The position numbers and the translations under genes were made by a program. 64,000 nucleotides of DNA from Oasisia sp. SBJ-2009 (taxonomy: Eukaryota; Annelida; Polychaeta; Sabellida; Siboglinidae). The DNA is taken from contig OZ024867.1 of the NCBI GenBank assembly GCA_964017155.1, positions 29,006,812 to 29,070,811 of the forward strand, given 5' to 3'. The notes beneath the pieces were generated by a model, which was not told the DNA's origin, made no database searches, and saw nothing but the letters and a program-made list of their open reading frames with translations. Of the stretch, positions 48,130-60,930 are shown one piece after another. Every line of letters begins with the position of its first letter. Position 1 is the first letter of the stretch.

Positions 48130-50010
48130 TGTCTATATTGAGCTATCCTCTGCCAACAAGTAGTCATCTAGTTCGGCTATCAACCGTCTCGCCGGTCTAG
48201 GTATATTCCTATATTTATTCCCGATGGTGATACTCAGCTTCCATCGGATATATCGTACTCTGCTGTCCACTTCCGTATCGTGACTTGCTCAATCACGTCT
48301 GTGACATTTGTCTTTTCTCTTACCCGTCTTTGTTTGTGCGGCTGCTAGCTTGTTCTTTGCTTGAATGTTGAGTGTCCATGTTTCTGCGTGCGCCATGTGT
48401 ACGCATAAGTTGTAGGACTGTCTCTTCAAGCATGTTTCAATATCTCCCTTTAAGGCGTAGCTGTGCGTGGCTAATGTTGTCCGCCCGGCAGTAATTCTTC
48501 TTTGAATTGTCCTACCTTGTTTTTTGTCGCTGGAAGTGTCTTCATATTGCTTGATATGAGTGTTGTTGCCCTATTTTGGTGAGTCGTTTCCCATCATCAC
48601 CTTTGTTTTAGATGTGTTCATCGTGAGATTAAATTAGAAATTCAAAGATAAACTATGAACACAAATTAGGTTTTAGTACAGTACATGGCAGGACGAGTTT
48701 GTATGCGTATGTTCGAAATAAACAGAAAGGTCATGATAAGGTCGGTCCTGTAGAAGGTAGTGATGAAAACATAATAACAGAGGGATTCTTAATGGCATAC
48801 AACTTACATGAATGCTTTAGTTCGGTGTTTACCAGGGAATATACGTTTCCATTACCAGTACCAGAGACTAAGTTCGAAGGGATAGAGTCATACTATATAG
48901 GACAATTAACTGTAACCCCAATAATGGTAGCTAAGAAAAGAAATAAGGAATATGAAGTTTACTAAATCGCAAAGGAGTGGATGGGTTACCTCCTAAATTA
49001 CTATTGGAATGGTAGACCAAATTAGCATACCGCTTACATCAGTGTGTCATAAGATGAGGGAGTAGTTCCGTTAGAATGGAAGTACACGCCTAGAAGCAAG
49101 TGGCTTAACTAAACAAAGAAACCAAGAGATAGAAAGGAGATCTGATGTTAGTGTATGTATTATTAAATGGGTATGTAAATATTGATAGAAATATTTTTCA
49201 TTGGTTAAGGAACAGAAAATAACTAGGTACCTGTAGTTCATTGGCAAATAATCAGTGGAGAGTAGACATTATAAACGTCTCATTTTCACAAAGAACATTA
49301 ATGAATGAAACATATTTTTAGCTGATTGTATATATGTTAATACATTTAATAATACAATTGCCATCTACCTAATAAGGGCGGGGTACATTAAGACAGACAG
49401 GTTGGACTCTCGATAAGCCAAAAGGCTTCGTTGTCCACCTGACATCTAGGTGGCAATTGTTTTCAATATTCAACTTGTTAGTATTGAGATCCTGATTTTC
49501 TATTTTAGCAGCTACCTTGTCTTCAATCCTCTGGTTTCCAAATCAGTCGTCGGAATATGCTTTCGACTGCTGCCCTGAAGAGCTTGGACAATATTATATC
49601 TTCCTGTCATACCCTTATCCTGACATGTATCCAGTTGCTTCCTTTATATAGGTGGATTGCCATCGAACTGTTGGTCTATATTTCCTTCAGGCGTTCGATG
49701 TACACATCTCCCATCCCCTGTTCTTTAGGCGAGGCCAATACTGTTTGAGTTTGTACTGAGTCGAAGACTTTCTCGTAGCGATGCAGAATGGGATACTCTA
49801 TTCTCTGCACTTCTCCTTCAGTTGGTTTATCACGTGGTTTTGAAATGTAGTTGTGTGTCTACTTCTGAGACCAGCTTGCTCTTGTGACTAGTTTTCTTCG
49901 AATTTCTTCTCTAACCTTTTCGTTAGTACTTTTGTGAGTACTTTATATATGTTAGATAGTAGATATATCGGACTGAAATTCGTGAGGTCTTTCATATTTC
50001 CGCAAACCCG
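48130..50010 (-). pseudogene. decayed RTE-type LINE, minus strand, interrupted
   Basis: Minus-strand RT pieces: a SPIYLLSNIYKVLTKVLTKR block (about 49988-49900) followed by KKFEEN, then after stops NHVINQLKEKCRE-like sequence (about 49860-49800). Further on (about 48330-48240), KTGKREKTNVTDVIEQVTIR followed by KWTA. 'S-N-I-Y-K-V/L ... K-V-L-T-K-R-L' and the 'R-x-K/N-T-x-V-T-D-V-I/A' tail resemble RTE-clade elements. About 0.6 kb of a plus-strand LINE relic (48690-49170) lies between the two parts. Confidence 0.55.
48690..49170 (+). pseudogene. decayed CR1-type LINE segment
   Basis: The plus-strand frame 48699-48965 reads YVRNKQKGHDKVGPVEGSDE, NIITEGFLMAYNLHECFSSV, FTREYTFPLPVPETKFEG and QLTVTPIMVAKKRNKEYE. 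It then decays, with further short matches (PPKLLL-like near 48990, VPLEW near 49066). The K-V-G-P-L/V ... F-F/S-S-V-F-T-x-E ... P-V-P region is the linker before RT in many CR1-like LINEs. No RT core remains. Confidence 0.6.
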
Positions 50011-50222
50011 TTCTCTAGACATGTTATTTAATATGGTATCATGGACGTAGGTGTCGGCGAGAAACTGCTTGAAGAAGAGATTGAGGCGATCAGTAGTCAC
50101 CCGAAGTGGATATTCAATGTTGAAAACTTCACCACTTTGCACGATTCCACGAAGGCTGTCATTGAGAAGACGTGCATGTTTTGTGAGTGATAACAAGCGC
50201 ATATATGCAAATGCCGAAAAGC

Positions 50223-50223
<1 letters not shown>

Positions 50224-50299
<76 letters not shown>
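50224..50299. repeat. (TA)n microsatellite
   Basis: TA run of about 75 bases. Confidence 0.95.
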
Positions 50300-50301
<2 letters not shown>

Positions 50302-50813
50302 TATATGAATTATTTTAAATATGCACGTATTGTTCTCAAATTACACACATTATACATATCACACACATGTATACATATATCATACATGTAATATGTGTAG
50401 CATACGTTATCGATGAAGTGCATGCTATAAAATAGGTTCATGTAATATACGTAATATTAATTATATATTTTATACCCTACATGCACTGCATATATATCAT
50501 ACACTATGTGCTACATTGCACGTAAGTAGTAATATAGGGTCCTATCGTGATACGGTTGCCGCGCCGCGGAGGAATTCGGTGGAATTCCCCCGGAGGTCAA
50601 GGTCACCATGATAAAAGATAGGGAAAAGGGTCAAAGGTCAACATTTTGCGCCGGTTTGCGCCGGTGGAAAATTAAGAAAAATTATTCTGGCGCTTTTTTG
50701 GTGGAATTCCTCCCGTCAAGTGGCGCCATCTGGCAGTTCATGAACTAGTGGTGCCGCCTGGTGGACAAGTCACGAACTAATACTACGCAAATTCGTGCGT
50801 CTTATTGTTTAAA

Positions 50814-52072
50814 GTGACATCTCCTGGCGGATAGGTCGTGCATTAGTGTCGCCCCTTACGGACAGTTCACGAACTAGTACTATCCAAAATTCGTGTGTCT
50901 TATTTTTTAAATTACGTCAAAATGGCGTTAGGGTTTATGTAGCGTCCCTCGCGGATAAATAACGAATTATAAACTCGGTGAAAGAACAGGTGGCGTCATC
51001 TGACGGATACGTATTCGGCTAATCGATCACGTGACTTAATATTGTACTCTATGACTTCGCTGATTTTTTCATTCCACTCGATACAATGTTGCAATAAAAC
51101 GGTGCGCTTATACGAGAAATAGCATTCTTGTAACAATGCATCGTCGTGTCAGCGTCCATATTTGTCGAGTTGTCATTGGTTGTAACGCCTCGATCCGTCC
51201 ACGTGAATACTCAAGAGGTCAGGACGCTAACCTGGCGAGCGTTTTCATTGGCTGTTGCACACGAAGAATATTTTTCTTGTCTGCATGTCTGCGCATGCGC
51301 GACTGTGTGTGTGTGTGTCTGTGTGTGTGTGTGTCTATGCGTACGCATGCGTGTGCGTGTGCGTGTCGTGTCTGCGTGTCTGCGTGTCTGCGTGTCTGCG
51401 TGTCTGCGTGTCTGCGTGTCTGCGTGTCTGCGTGTCTGCGTGTCTGCGTGTCTGCGTGTCTGCGTGTCTGCGTGTCTGCGTGTCTGCGTGTCTGCGTGTC
51501 TGCGTGTCTGCGTGTCTGCGTGTCTGCGTGTCTGCGTGTCTGCGTGTCTGCGTGTCTGCGTGTCTGCGTGTCTGCGTGTCTGCGTGTCTGCGTGTCTGCG
51601 TGTATTCGTGTCTGCGTGTCTTCGTGTTTGGGCGTCTGCGTGTCTGCGTGTCTGCGTGTTTGCGTGTATGCGTGTCTGCGTGTCTGTGTGTCTGCGCGTC
51701 TGCGCGTCTGCGCGTCTGCGCGTCTGCGCGTCTGCGCGTCTGCGCGTCTGCGCGTCTGTGCGTGCGTGTATGTGTGCGTGTGTGCGTATGTGCGTATGTG
51801 CGTATGTGCGTATGTGTGTATGTGTACGTAAGTGCGTATGTTCGTATGTGCGTATGTGCTTATGTGTGTATATGTGCGTATGTGTATATGTGTAAAAACA
51901 GGTAAAATTGACAAAGTGATGGCGGTGAAACGCTGAAAAAGTTGCGAAATGGTACAAAGTTGCCACATGGAGTTAGTAAAATATGAAAAACATGACAAAG
52001 TTATGGCATTTAAACACTAAAAACACGTAACATTGACAAAGTGATGGTGGTGAAACGCTGAAAAAGTTGTGA
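50814..52072. other. left-arm segment absent from the right arm
   Basis: The mirrored right arm jumps from the complement of 50813 to the complement of 52073 (junction at about 62888). The 1.26 kb holds a second copy of a cgaactagtactaycaaaattcgtg motif, about 350 bases of unique sequence, the minisatellite at 51290-51890 and one array unit. AAGTG occurs at both edges. Confidence 0.8.
51290..51890. repeat. (TGTCTGCG)n minisatellite
   Basis: About 45 eight-base units TGTCTGCG from 51368, shifting to GCGTCTGC (about 51690-51755) and then to TGTGCGTA units. Frames give only repetitive Cys-Val-Ser-Ala or His-Ala-Asp-Thr polymers, not a gene. Confidence 0.95.
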
Positions 52073-53200
52073 AGTGGTACAACGTTGGCACACCAAGTTA
52101 GTAAAATATGAAAAACATGACAAAGTTTGGCGTAGAATATAAAATATACTATTTTACTTCAAGTTACAAGAATAACTTAGTTAAATTTGTGAAAACACCA
52201 CCTGTGTAACGCAATGAAACGGTGAAACGTTACGAAATGGAACGAGATGTGCACACTGGCTCAGTGAAATAAGATAAGTTGGCAGGGTTATTGCGTGGAA
52301 ACTTTAAATAGCACTAATTTTTAACGTTATCACTATGATTGAATGTGTAATTTTGCAAGAAATTGTGTTATTGACCTGATGTGACCCGACATTTTTACGG
52401 AAGTTGCGTTTTGCACGTTGCAGGAAGAGTCATTTTAACGGAAGTTATGGTCTGCGCATGACATAAAACTATCCTAGTCTCGTGTGTATGGATTGGGCAA
52501 CGACAAGTTATAGCATGTAAACATTAAAATACATGAAATTGACAAAGTCATGACGGTGAAACGCTAAAAATATGTGAAATGGTATAAGGTTGGTGCACCG
52601 TGTGAGTAAAATATGACAAACTTGACAAAGTTATGGTATGTAAACCCTAAAAATAAGTGAAATTGACAAAGTGATGGCGGTGAAACGCTGAAAAAGTTGT
52701 GAATGATACAAAGTTGGTGCACCGATTTGGTAAAATATGAAAAACTTGACAAAGTTATGGTGTTGAAACAGAAAAATATTCCATTTTACTACAAGTTACA
52801 AGAATAAGTTAGATAAATTAGTAAAAAAAAACACTACCTGTGTAACACAATGAAACGGGTGAAACGGTACGAAATGGAACGAGGTTAGCAAACCGACTTA
52901 GCAGAATATGAGAAACTTGCCAAAGTTATAGCATGTAAACACTAAAAATACGTGAAATTGACAAAGTCATAGCGGTGAAACGCTGAAAAGTTGTGTAATA
53001 GTGCAAAGGTTGGTACCCCGAGTTAGTAAAATATGAAAAACATGACAAAGTTATGGCATGTAAACAATAAAAACACGTAAAATTGACAAAGTGATGGCGG
53101 TGAAACGCTGAAAAAGTTGTGAAGTGGTAAAAAGTTGACACACCGAGTTAGTAAAATATGAAATAACTTGACAAAGTTATGACGTAGAATAGAAAAATAT
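51903..53200. repeat. tandem array of about 125-base units, left arm
   Basis: Each unit contains attgacaaagtgatggcggt, gaaacgctgaaaaagttgtg, gttagtaaaatatgaaaaac and atgacaaagttatggcatgt in that order. Variant units carry a ttacaagaataacttagtta/cacctgtgtaacgcaatgaa insert. Mirrored at about 61690-62880. Confidence 0.88.
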
Positions 53201-54049
53201 TCTATTTACTACAAATTACAAGACTAACTTAGTTAAATTTGTTAAAACAGCACATGTCTAACGCAATGACACGGTGACATGGAGATAGCACACTGACTCA
53301 GGCAAATAAGAAAACTTGTCAAGGTTATCGTGTTGAAAACATTAAATGGCACTAGTTTTTAACGTTATGACTATGGTCGAAGGTGTAATTTTGCAAGAAA
53401 TTGTGTTACGGACCTGATCTGACCCACCATTTTTACGGAAGTTGTGTTTTCCACGTGATAGGAAGCGTCATTTTAACGGAAGTTATGGTTTGCACTTGAC
53501 ATAAAACTGTCCTAGCCTCGTGTGTATTGGTTGCACAACGACATATATTGCCTACGTGGAGAACGAACACATTCTAGTTGACCTACATACGGGTCAACAC
53601 GCGTGCGCACTCACGACATAATTATGTAAGTTGCTTATGTGGGGAACGCGATCTGTGTGTACTACATAATGGACATGTGATGATATGGCCGTATGAATAA
53701 ACATGTTCAGACTTGCGAAGGAAAGGCCACTACGTGACAGATACAATGTATTACGTTGTTTTTTATTTACTGCTTGTTGCCTAGCAACCTATTGTTGAAC
53801 CGGTGACTTACAGTAGCAAGTGGCACAGCACAGGAGGGAGAACGGTGGATGGTTAGTATGTCCTCCCTATCGTAGCGTAGTGCACCAACCACTTGCAACA
53901 TTACAACGTCGTCCCCTGCTGACTGATCCAGTGTTCCTCGACGAGAGCACATCAACCGACTGACCTGCTAGGGAGGCAGCAAGCTTGGCTTTGGGTAGAT
54001 AGACACCCCCGTGTTGCACCCACACTGGTAATGAAGGACCAGATAGATA
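53201..54049. other. unique part of the left arm, mirrored at 60930-61680
   Basis: Non-repetitive stretch including agcaagtggcacagcacagg, accgactgacctgctaggga and cacccccgtgttgcacccac. Short frames on the strand leading away from the AT array exist in both arms (…VQHGGVYLPKAKLAASLAG), almost identical, but I see no sign of selection on codons and no domain. Confidence 0.6.
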
Positions 54050-55500
54050 CAAAACATAAAGCAACATGTTAAAATAATATAACATAATATAACACAACAC
54101 AACATAATAAAATTAAATAACATAACATAAAGCAACATATTAAAATAACATAACGTAATGTAACACAACGTAATAAAATAATATAACATAACGTAAAGCA
54201 ACATAATAAAATAACGTAATAAAACATAAAGTAAAATAAAATAATATGAACTGAAATAAATTACTATAACTAAACATAAAATGAAATAAGGCGAAATAAA
54301 ATAAAGTAATACAACATAACACAACATAGCATAATGTAATATAACATAACATAAAGCAACATAATAAAATAAAATAACATAAAATGATAGACATTATGAA
54401 AAGCAACATAGTAAAATAAAAAAATAAAATAATGGAACATAACATAAAGCAACATAATAAAGTAAAATAAAATACGTAATAAAACAGAACATAACATAAT
54501 ATGATGTAACATAACATAACTTAACATAAAACAACATAACCAAATTAAACAACATCAAGTAATATAACACAAAATAAAATGAAATAAGGCGAAATAAAAT
54601 AAATTACAATCATATAACAACAGAACATAACATAACATAATATAATACAACAACATAACGTAACATAAAGCAACATAATAAAATATTATAACACAATATA
54701 ATAATAAAATAATATAACATAACATAAAGCAACATAATAAAATAAAATTAACAGAACAAAACATAATACAACAACATAACGTAAAATAAAACAACATAAT
54801 AAAATAAAATAATAGAACATAACATAAAGCAACATAATAAAATTAAATAATATAACATAATATAACACAACATAATAAAATAAAATAATATAACAACTTA
54901 AAGCAACATAATAAAATAAAATAAATAAAAATAACATAAAGCAACATAATAAAATAACATAACATAATGTAACACAGCGAAATAAAATAAAGTACAATAA
55001 TATAACAACAGAACATAACATAATATAATACAACAACATAACGTAACATAAAGCAACATAATAAAATAATATAATACAATATAATAATAAAATAATATCA
55101 CATAACATAAAGCAACATAATAAAATAAAATTAACAGAACAAAACATAATACAACAACATAGCGTAAAATAAAACAACATAATAAAATAAAATAATAGAA
55201 CATAACATAAATCAACATCATAACATTAAATAATATAACATAATATAACACAACATAATAAAATTAAATAATATAATAACTTAAAGCAACATAATAAAAT
55301 AAATTAAAATAACACAAAGCAACATAATAAAATTACATACCATTATGTAACACAACATAATAAAATTAAATAATATAACACAACATAAAGCAAAATAATA
55401 AAATAAAATAACAATAAAAATAAAGTAAAATTAAATAATATGAACTGAAATACATTAATATAACTAAATGTAAAAATGAAATAAGGCGAAATAAATACAA
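54050..55500. repeat. AT-rich array of AACATAATAAAATAAAATAA type, left arm
   Basis: Degenerate 5-base-based higher-order repeat (ataac/ataaa words with a recurring gcaacataataaaat phrase every 60-75 bases). Mirrored and longer at 58780-60930. Confidence 0.9.
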
Positions 55501-55504
55501 AACC

Positions 55505-56445
55505 AATTTTTTTTACAAACACGTTATGTTTACAAAACAAAATACAAAGCAGAAAGTTTACAAAACAAAACAAAAGTTTACAAACACGTTATGTTTACAA
55601 AACAAAATACAAAACAAAAGTTTACAAGCACGTTATGTTTACAAAACAAAACAAATGTTTACAAACACGTTATGTTTACTAAACAAAAATTTACAGGCAT
55701 GTTATGTTTATAAAACAAAACAAAAGTTTACATACAAGTTATATTTACAAAACAAAATACAAAACAGAAAGTGTACACAACAAAACTAAAGTTTACATAC
55801 AAGTTACGTTTACAAAACAATATACAAAACAGAAAGTTTACAAAACAAAACTAAAGTTTACATACAAGTTATGTTTATAAAACAAGTTATGTTTACAAAA
55901 CTAAATACAAAACAAAAGTTTACATACAAGTTATGTTTATAAAACAAGTTATGTTTACAAAACAAAATACAAAACAAAAGTTTACAAACACGTTATGTTT
56001 ACAAAACAAAACAAATGTTTACAACACAAATGTTTACAAAACAAAAACTTTACAAACACGTTATGTTTACAAAACAAAATACAAAACAAAAGTGTACAAG
56101 CACGTTATGTTTACAAAACAAAACAAAACAAAACAAAACAAAACAAATTTTTACAACACAAATATTTACAAAACAAAAGTTTACAACACAAATGTTTATA
56201 AAACAAAACAAAACAAAACAAAATATTTACAGACAAGTTATATTTACAAACCAAACGTTTACAAAGCAACAGTTTTACAAACACGTTATGTTTACAAAAC
56301 CAAAACAAAACAAAATGTTTACAGACAAGTTATATTTACAAAACAAACAAATGTTTACAAAACAAACGTTTTACAAACACGTTATGTTTACAAAACATAA
56401 ACAAAACAAAAGTTACAAACATATGTTTATAAAACAAAACAATGT
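55505..56445. repeat. tandem array of about 32-base units, left arm
   Basis: Units of the form acgttatgtttacaaaacaa followed by aatacaaaacaaaagtttacaaac, with shortened variants. Mirrored at 57862-58775. Frames give only Phe-Thr-Lys-Gln-Asn polymers. Confidence 0.92.
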
Positions 56446-56667
56446 GCTAACCTCCATTTCGTAACGTTTCACTGTTTCATTACGTTAGACAGGTGGTGTT
56501 TTCACAAATTGAAATAAGTTATTCTTGTAACTTGTAGTAAAATGGAATATATTTCTGTTTCGACGCGATAAACTCAAGTTTTCATATTTTACTATGTCTG
56601 CGTGCCAACTTTGTATCATTTCACTACTTTTTTGCGCTTCACCACCATGACTTTGTCAATTTGACGT

Positions 56668-57647
56668 ATTTTTCTAAGTCATCGCTAACCCCATCTAGCG
56701 CATAACCCCAATGCTATTAAAATTTGACATCAAACTCCGCTCCGCGAAGTTTGATTTCAAATCGATCAGGTAAATCCAACTTTTTGCTGTGTCTAACCCT
56801 AGTTAGTTGTTGTTTTGTCCGCTAGATGGCGTTGGCGTCTAATGTAGTGTTGGGGTTATCCGCTAGATGGCCCTAGCGTATAATGTAACGTTAGGGTTAT
56901 CCGCTAGATGGGCTGTCGTATAATGTAGCATTCGGTTATCCGCTAGATGGGGTTAGCGTCTAATGTAGCATTGGGGTTATGCGCTAGATGGGATTAGCGT
57001 CTAGCATGGTGAGGTCGCAAACGAATATGTTATCATAAACCAACATTGTTCTAGATTTGGTTGGGAATTTATGATAATGACTTAGTAAAATACGAATACT
57101 TGACATAATTATCACATCAATAACGTTAAGTTATGTTATGGCTGTGGTCGAGACCACCATTTTCCCGGAAGTTGTGTTTTACACGTGAGAGGAGTCATAC
57201 GTTTGATGGAAGTTATGTTTTTGCACGTGACCAGAAGCTTCGTTGTTTACTGAAGTTACGTTTTACACGTGGTAGGAGCCCATTTTGACAGAAGTTGTGA
57301 TACGAATATGGCCTGAAGTGGAAATATTCCTCTTTCTATGTTGTTAAGTCGCTAAATGTTATGAAATTACCACGTTGACATTAGTAAAATACCAATATTT
57401 GCGACGGTTATGGCCTCGAAACACAAAAATGTATGTGATTGTTGTGACCGAAGCCGCCATTTTACAATAATTAATGTTATGGACTTAGTAGAAGCCATAG
57501 TTTTCTAAGTCAAACCCAAATTAGTGGCTGTTTTTCCGCTGGATAGGACTAGCGTCTAGCGTAGTGTGAGAGTTTTCTGCTAGGTGGCATACGTTTTTAA
57601 AGAAGTGACGTCGCAACCCAATATTTTTCTAGGTTGTTCACGGTGTC
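56668..57647. other. central spacer of the palindrome
   Basis: Not mirrored. It holds the CCGCTAGATGG tandem array (56815-57006), a related single unit near 57535, and AC/GT-balanced sequence with cacgtga-aggag words at about 57185, 57225 and 57265. No gene seen. Confidence 0.65.
56815..57006. repeat. tandem repeat of about 40-base units with CCGCTAGATGG
   Basis: About five units, each with (C/G)CGCTAGATGG then ttagcgtctaatgtagcatt and ggggttat. Motif starts at 56819, 56860, 56901, 56940 and 56981. A sixth motif lies in reverse orientation at about 56691-56700. Confidence 0.85.
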
Positions 57648-57861
57648 ATGGTGGTGAAACGCTGAAAAGTAGTGAAATGATACAAAGTTGGCACGCAGAC
57701 ATAGTAAAATATGAAAACTTGACAAGTTTATCGCGTCGAAACAGAAAAATATTCCATTTTACTACAAGTTACAAGAATAACTTAGTTAAATTTGTGAAAA
57801 CACCACCTGTCTAACGTAATGAAACAGTGAAACGTTACGAAATGGAACGAGGTTAGCACAT

Positions 57862-58775
57862 TGTTTTGTTTTATAAACATATGTTTGTAAACTTTTGTTT
57901 TGTTTTTGTTTTGTAAACATAACGTGTTTGTAAAACATTTGTTTTGTAAACATTTGTTTGTTTTGTAAACATAACTTGTCTGTAAACATTTTGTTTTGTT
58001 TTGGTTTTGTAAACATAACGTGTTTGTAAAACTTTTGCTTTGTAAACGTTTGGTTTGTAAATATAACTTGCCTGTAAACATTTTGTTTTGTTTTGTTTTA
58101 TAAACATTTGTGTTGTAAACTTTTGTTTTGTAAACATTTGTGTTGTAAACATTTGTTTTGTTTTGTTTTGTAAACATAACGTGCTTGTAAACTTTTGTTT
58201 TGTATTTTGTTTTGTAAACATAACTTGTTTGTAAAGTTTTTGTTTTGTAAACATTTGTGTTGTAAACATTTGTTTTGTTTTGTAAACATAACGTGTTTGT
58301 AAACTTTTGTTTTGTATTTTGTTTTGTAAACATAACTTGTTTTATAAACATAACTTGTATATAAACTTTTGTTTTGTATTTAGTTTTGGAAACATAACTT
58401 GTTTTATAAACATAACTTGTATGTAAACTTTTGTTTTGCTTTGTAAACTTTCTGTTTTGTATTTTGTTTTGTAAACGTAACTTGTATGTCAACTTTAGTT
58501 TTGTTTTGTAAACTTTCTGTTTTGTATTTTGTTTTGTAAATATAACTTGTATATACACTTTTGTTTTGTTTTATAAACATAACTTACCTGTACATTTTTG
58601 TTTAGTAAACATAACGTGTTTGTAAACATTTGTTTTGTTTTTAAACATAACGAGCTTGTAAACTTTTGTTTTGTATTTTGTTTTGTAAACATAACGTGTT
58701 TGTAAACTTTTGTTTTGTTTTGTAAACTTTCTGCTTTGTATTTTGTTTTGTAAATATAACGTGTTTGTAAAAAAA
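57862..58775. repeat. tandem array of about 32-base units, right arm
   Basis: Reverse complement of the array at 55505-56445 (tttgttttgtaaacataacg, tgtttgtaaacttttgtttt), of similar length. Confidence 0.92.
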
Positions 58776-58779
58776 ATTG

Positions 58780-60930
58780 ATTTTGTATTTATTTCGCCTT
58801 ATTTCATTTTTACATTTAGTTATATTAATTTATTTCAGTTCATATTATTTTATTTTATTTTATTTTATTTTATTTTATTTTATTTTTATTTTTATTTTTA
58901 TTTTATTTTATTATGTTGTGTTACATTATGTTATGTTATTTTATTATGTTGCTTTATGTTATTTTAATTTATTTTATTATGTTGCTTTAAGTTGTTATAT
59001 TATTTTATTTTATTATGTTGTGTTATATTATGTTATATTATTTTATTTTATTATGTTGCTTTATATTATGTTCTATTCTTTTATTTTATTATGTTGTGTT
59101 ACATTATGTTATGTTATTTTATTTTGTTGCTTTATGTTATTTTAATTTATTTAATTTTATTATGTTGCTTTAAGTTGTTATATTATTTTATTTTATTATG
59201 TTGTGTTATATTATGTTATATTATTTAATTTTATTATGTTGCTTTATGTTATGTTCTATTATTTTATTTTATTATGTTGTTTTATTTGACGTTATGTTGT
59301 TGTATTATGTTTTGTTCTGTTAATTTTATTTTATTATGTTGCTTTATGTTATGTTATATTATTTTATTATTAAATTGTGTTATAATATTTTATTATGTTG
59401 CTTTATGTTACGTTATGTTGTTGTATTATATTATGTTATGTTATGTTCTGTTGTTATATTATTGTACTTTATTTTATTTCGCCTTATTTCATTTTATTTT
59501 GTGTTATATTACTTTATGTTATTTAATTTGGTTATGTTGTTTTCTGTTAAGTTATGTTATGTTACATCATATTATGTTATGTTCTGTTTTATTACGTATT
59601 TTATTTTACTTTATTATGTTGCTTTATGTTATGTTCTATTATTTTATTTTATTATGTTGTTTTATTTTACGTTATGTTGTTGTATTATGTTTTGTTCTGT
59701 TAATTTTATTTTATTATGTTGCTTTATGTTATGTGATATTATTTTATTATTATATTGTGTTATATTATTTTATTATGTTGCTTTATGTTACGTTATGTTG
59801 TTGTATTATATTATGTTATGTTATGTTCTGTTATTATATTATTGTAATTTATTTTATTTCGCTGTGTTACATGATGTTATGTTATTTTATTATGTTGCTT
59901 TATGTTATTTTAATTTATTTTATTTTATTATGTTGCTTTATGTTGTTATATTATTTTATTTTATTATGTTGTGTTATATTATGTTATATTATTAAATTTT
60001 ATTATGTTGCTTTATATTATGTTCTATTATTTTATTTTATTATGTTGTGTTACATTATGTTATGTTATTTTATTTTATTATCTTGCTTTATGTTATTTTA
60101 ATTTATATTATGTTATATTATAAAATTTTATTTTGTTGCTTTATGTTATTTTCTATTATTTTATTTTATTATGTTGTTTTATTTTACGTTATGTTGTTGT
60201 ATTATGTTTTGTTCTGTTAATTTTATTTTATTATGTTGCTTTATGTTATATTATTTTATTATTATATTGTGTTATATTATTTTATGATGTTGCTTTCTGT
60301 TACGTTATGTTGTTGTATTATATTATGCTATGTTATGTTCTGTTGTTATATTATTGTACTTTATTTTATTTCGCCTTATTTAATTTTATTTTGTGTTATA
60401 TTACTTTATGTTGTTTAATTTGGTTATGTTGTTTTATGTTAAGTTATGTTATGTTACATCATATTATGTTATCTGTTTTATTACGTATTTTATTTTACTT
60501 TGTTATGTTGCTTTATGTTATGTTCTATTATTTTGTTATTTTATTTTACTATGTTGCTTTTCATAATGTCTATCATTTTATGTTATTTTATTTTAATTTA
60601 TTATGTTGCTTTATGTTATGTTATATTACATTATGCTATGTTGTGCTATGTTGTATTACTTTATTTTATTTCGACTTATTTCATTTTATGTTTAGTTATA
60701 GTAATTTATTTCAGCTCATATTATTTTATTTTACTTTATTTTTTATTACGTTATTTTATTATGTTGCTTTATGTTATGTTATATTATTTTATTACGTTGT
60801 GTTACATTACGTTATGTTATTTTATTTTATTATGTTGCTTTATGTTATGTTATTTAATTTTATTATGTTGTGTTGTGTTATATTATGTTATATTATTTTA
60901 ACATGTTGCTTTATGTTTTGTATCTATCTG
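58780..60930. repeat. AT-rich array TTTTATTATGTTGCTTTATG type, right arm
   Basis: Reverse complement of 54050-55500 but about 0.7 kb longer. Blocks of about 0.45 kb recur inside it (the gttttgttctgttaattttatt phrase near 59315, 59695 and 60212), showing internal segmental amplification. Long Leu/Tyr/Cys frames are products of the repeat. Confidence 0.9.

Noticed and set aside
51368..51755. CRISPR-like regular array
   Set aside because: Units are contiguous with no spacers, and the window is eukaryotic. The same holds for the 125-base and 32-base arrays.
51136..51998. Long frames on both strands over the TGTCTGCG region
   Set aside because: All frames are repeat polymers (Arg-Val-Cys-Val-Ser-Ala or His-Ala-Asp-Thr-Gln-Thr) of an 8-base minisatellite.
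55526..58558. Phe-Thr-Lys-Gln-Asn repeat proteins in both arms of the palindrome
   Set aside because: Product of the 32-base tandem array. Frames are open because the unit lacks stops, with no non-repeat coding sequence.
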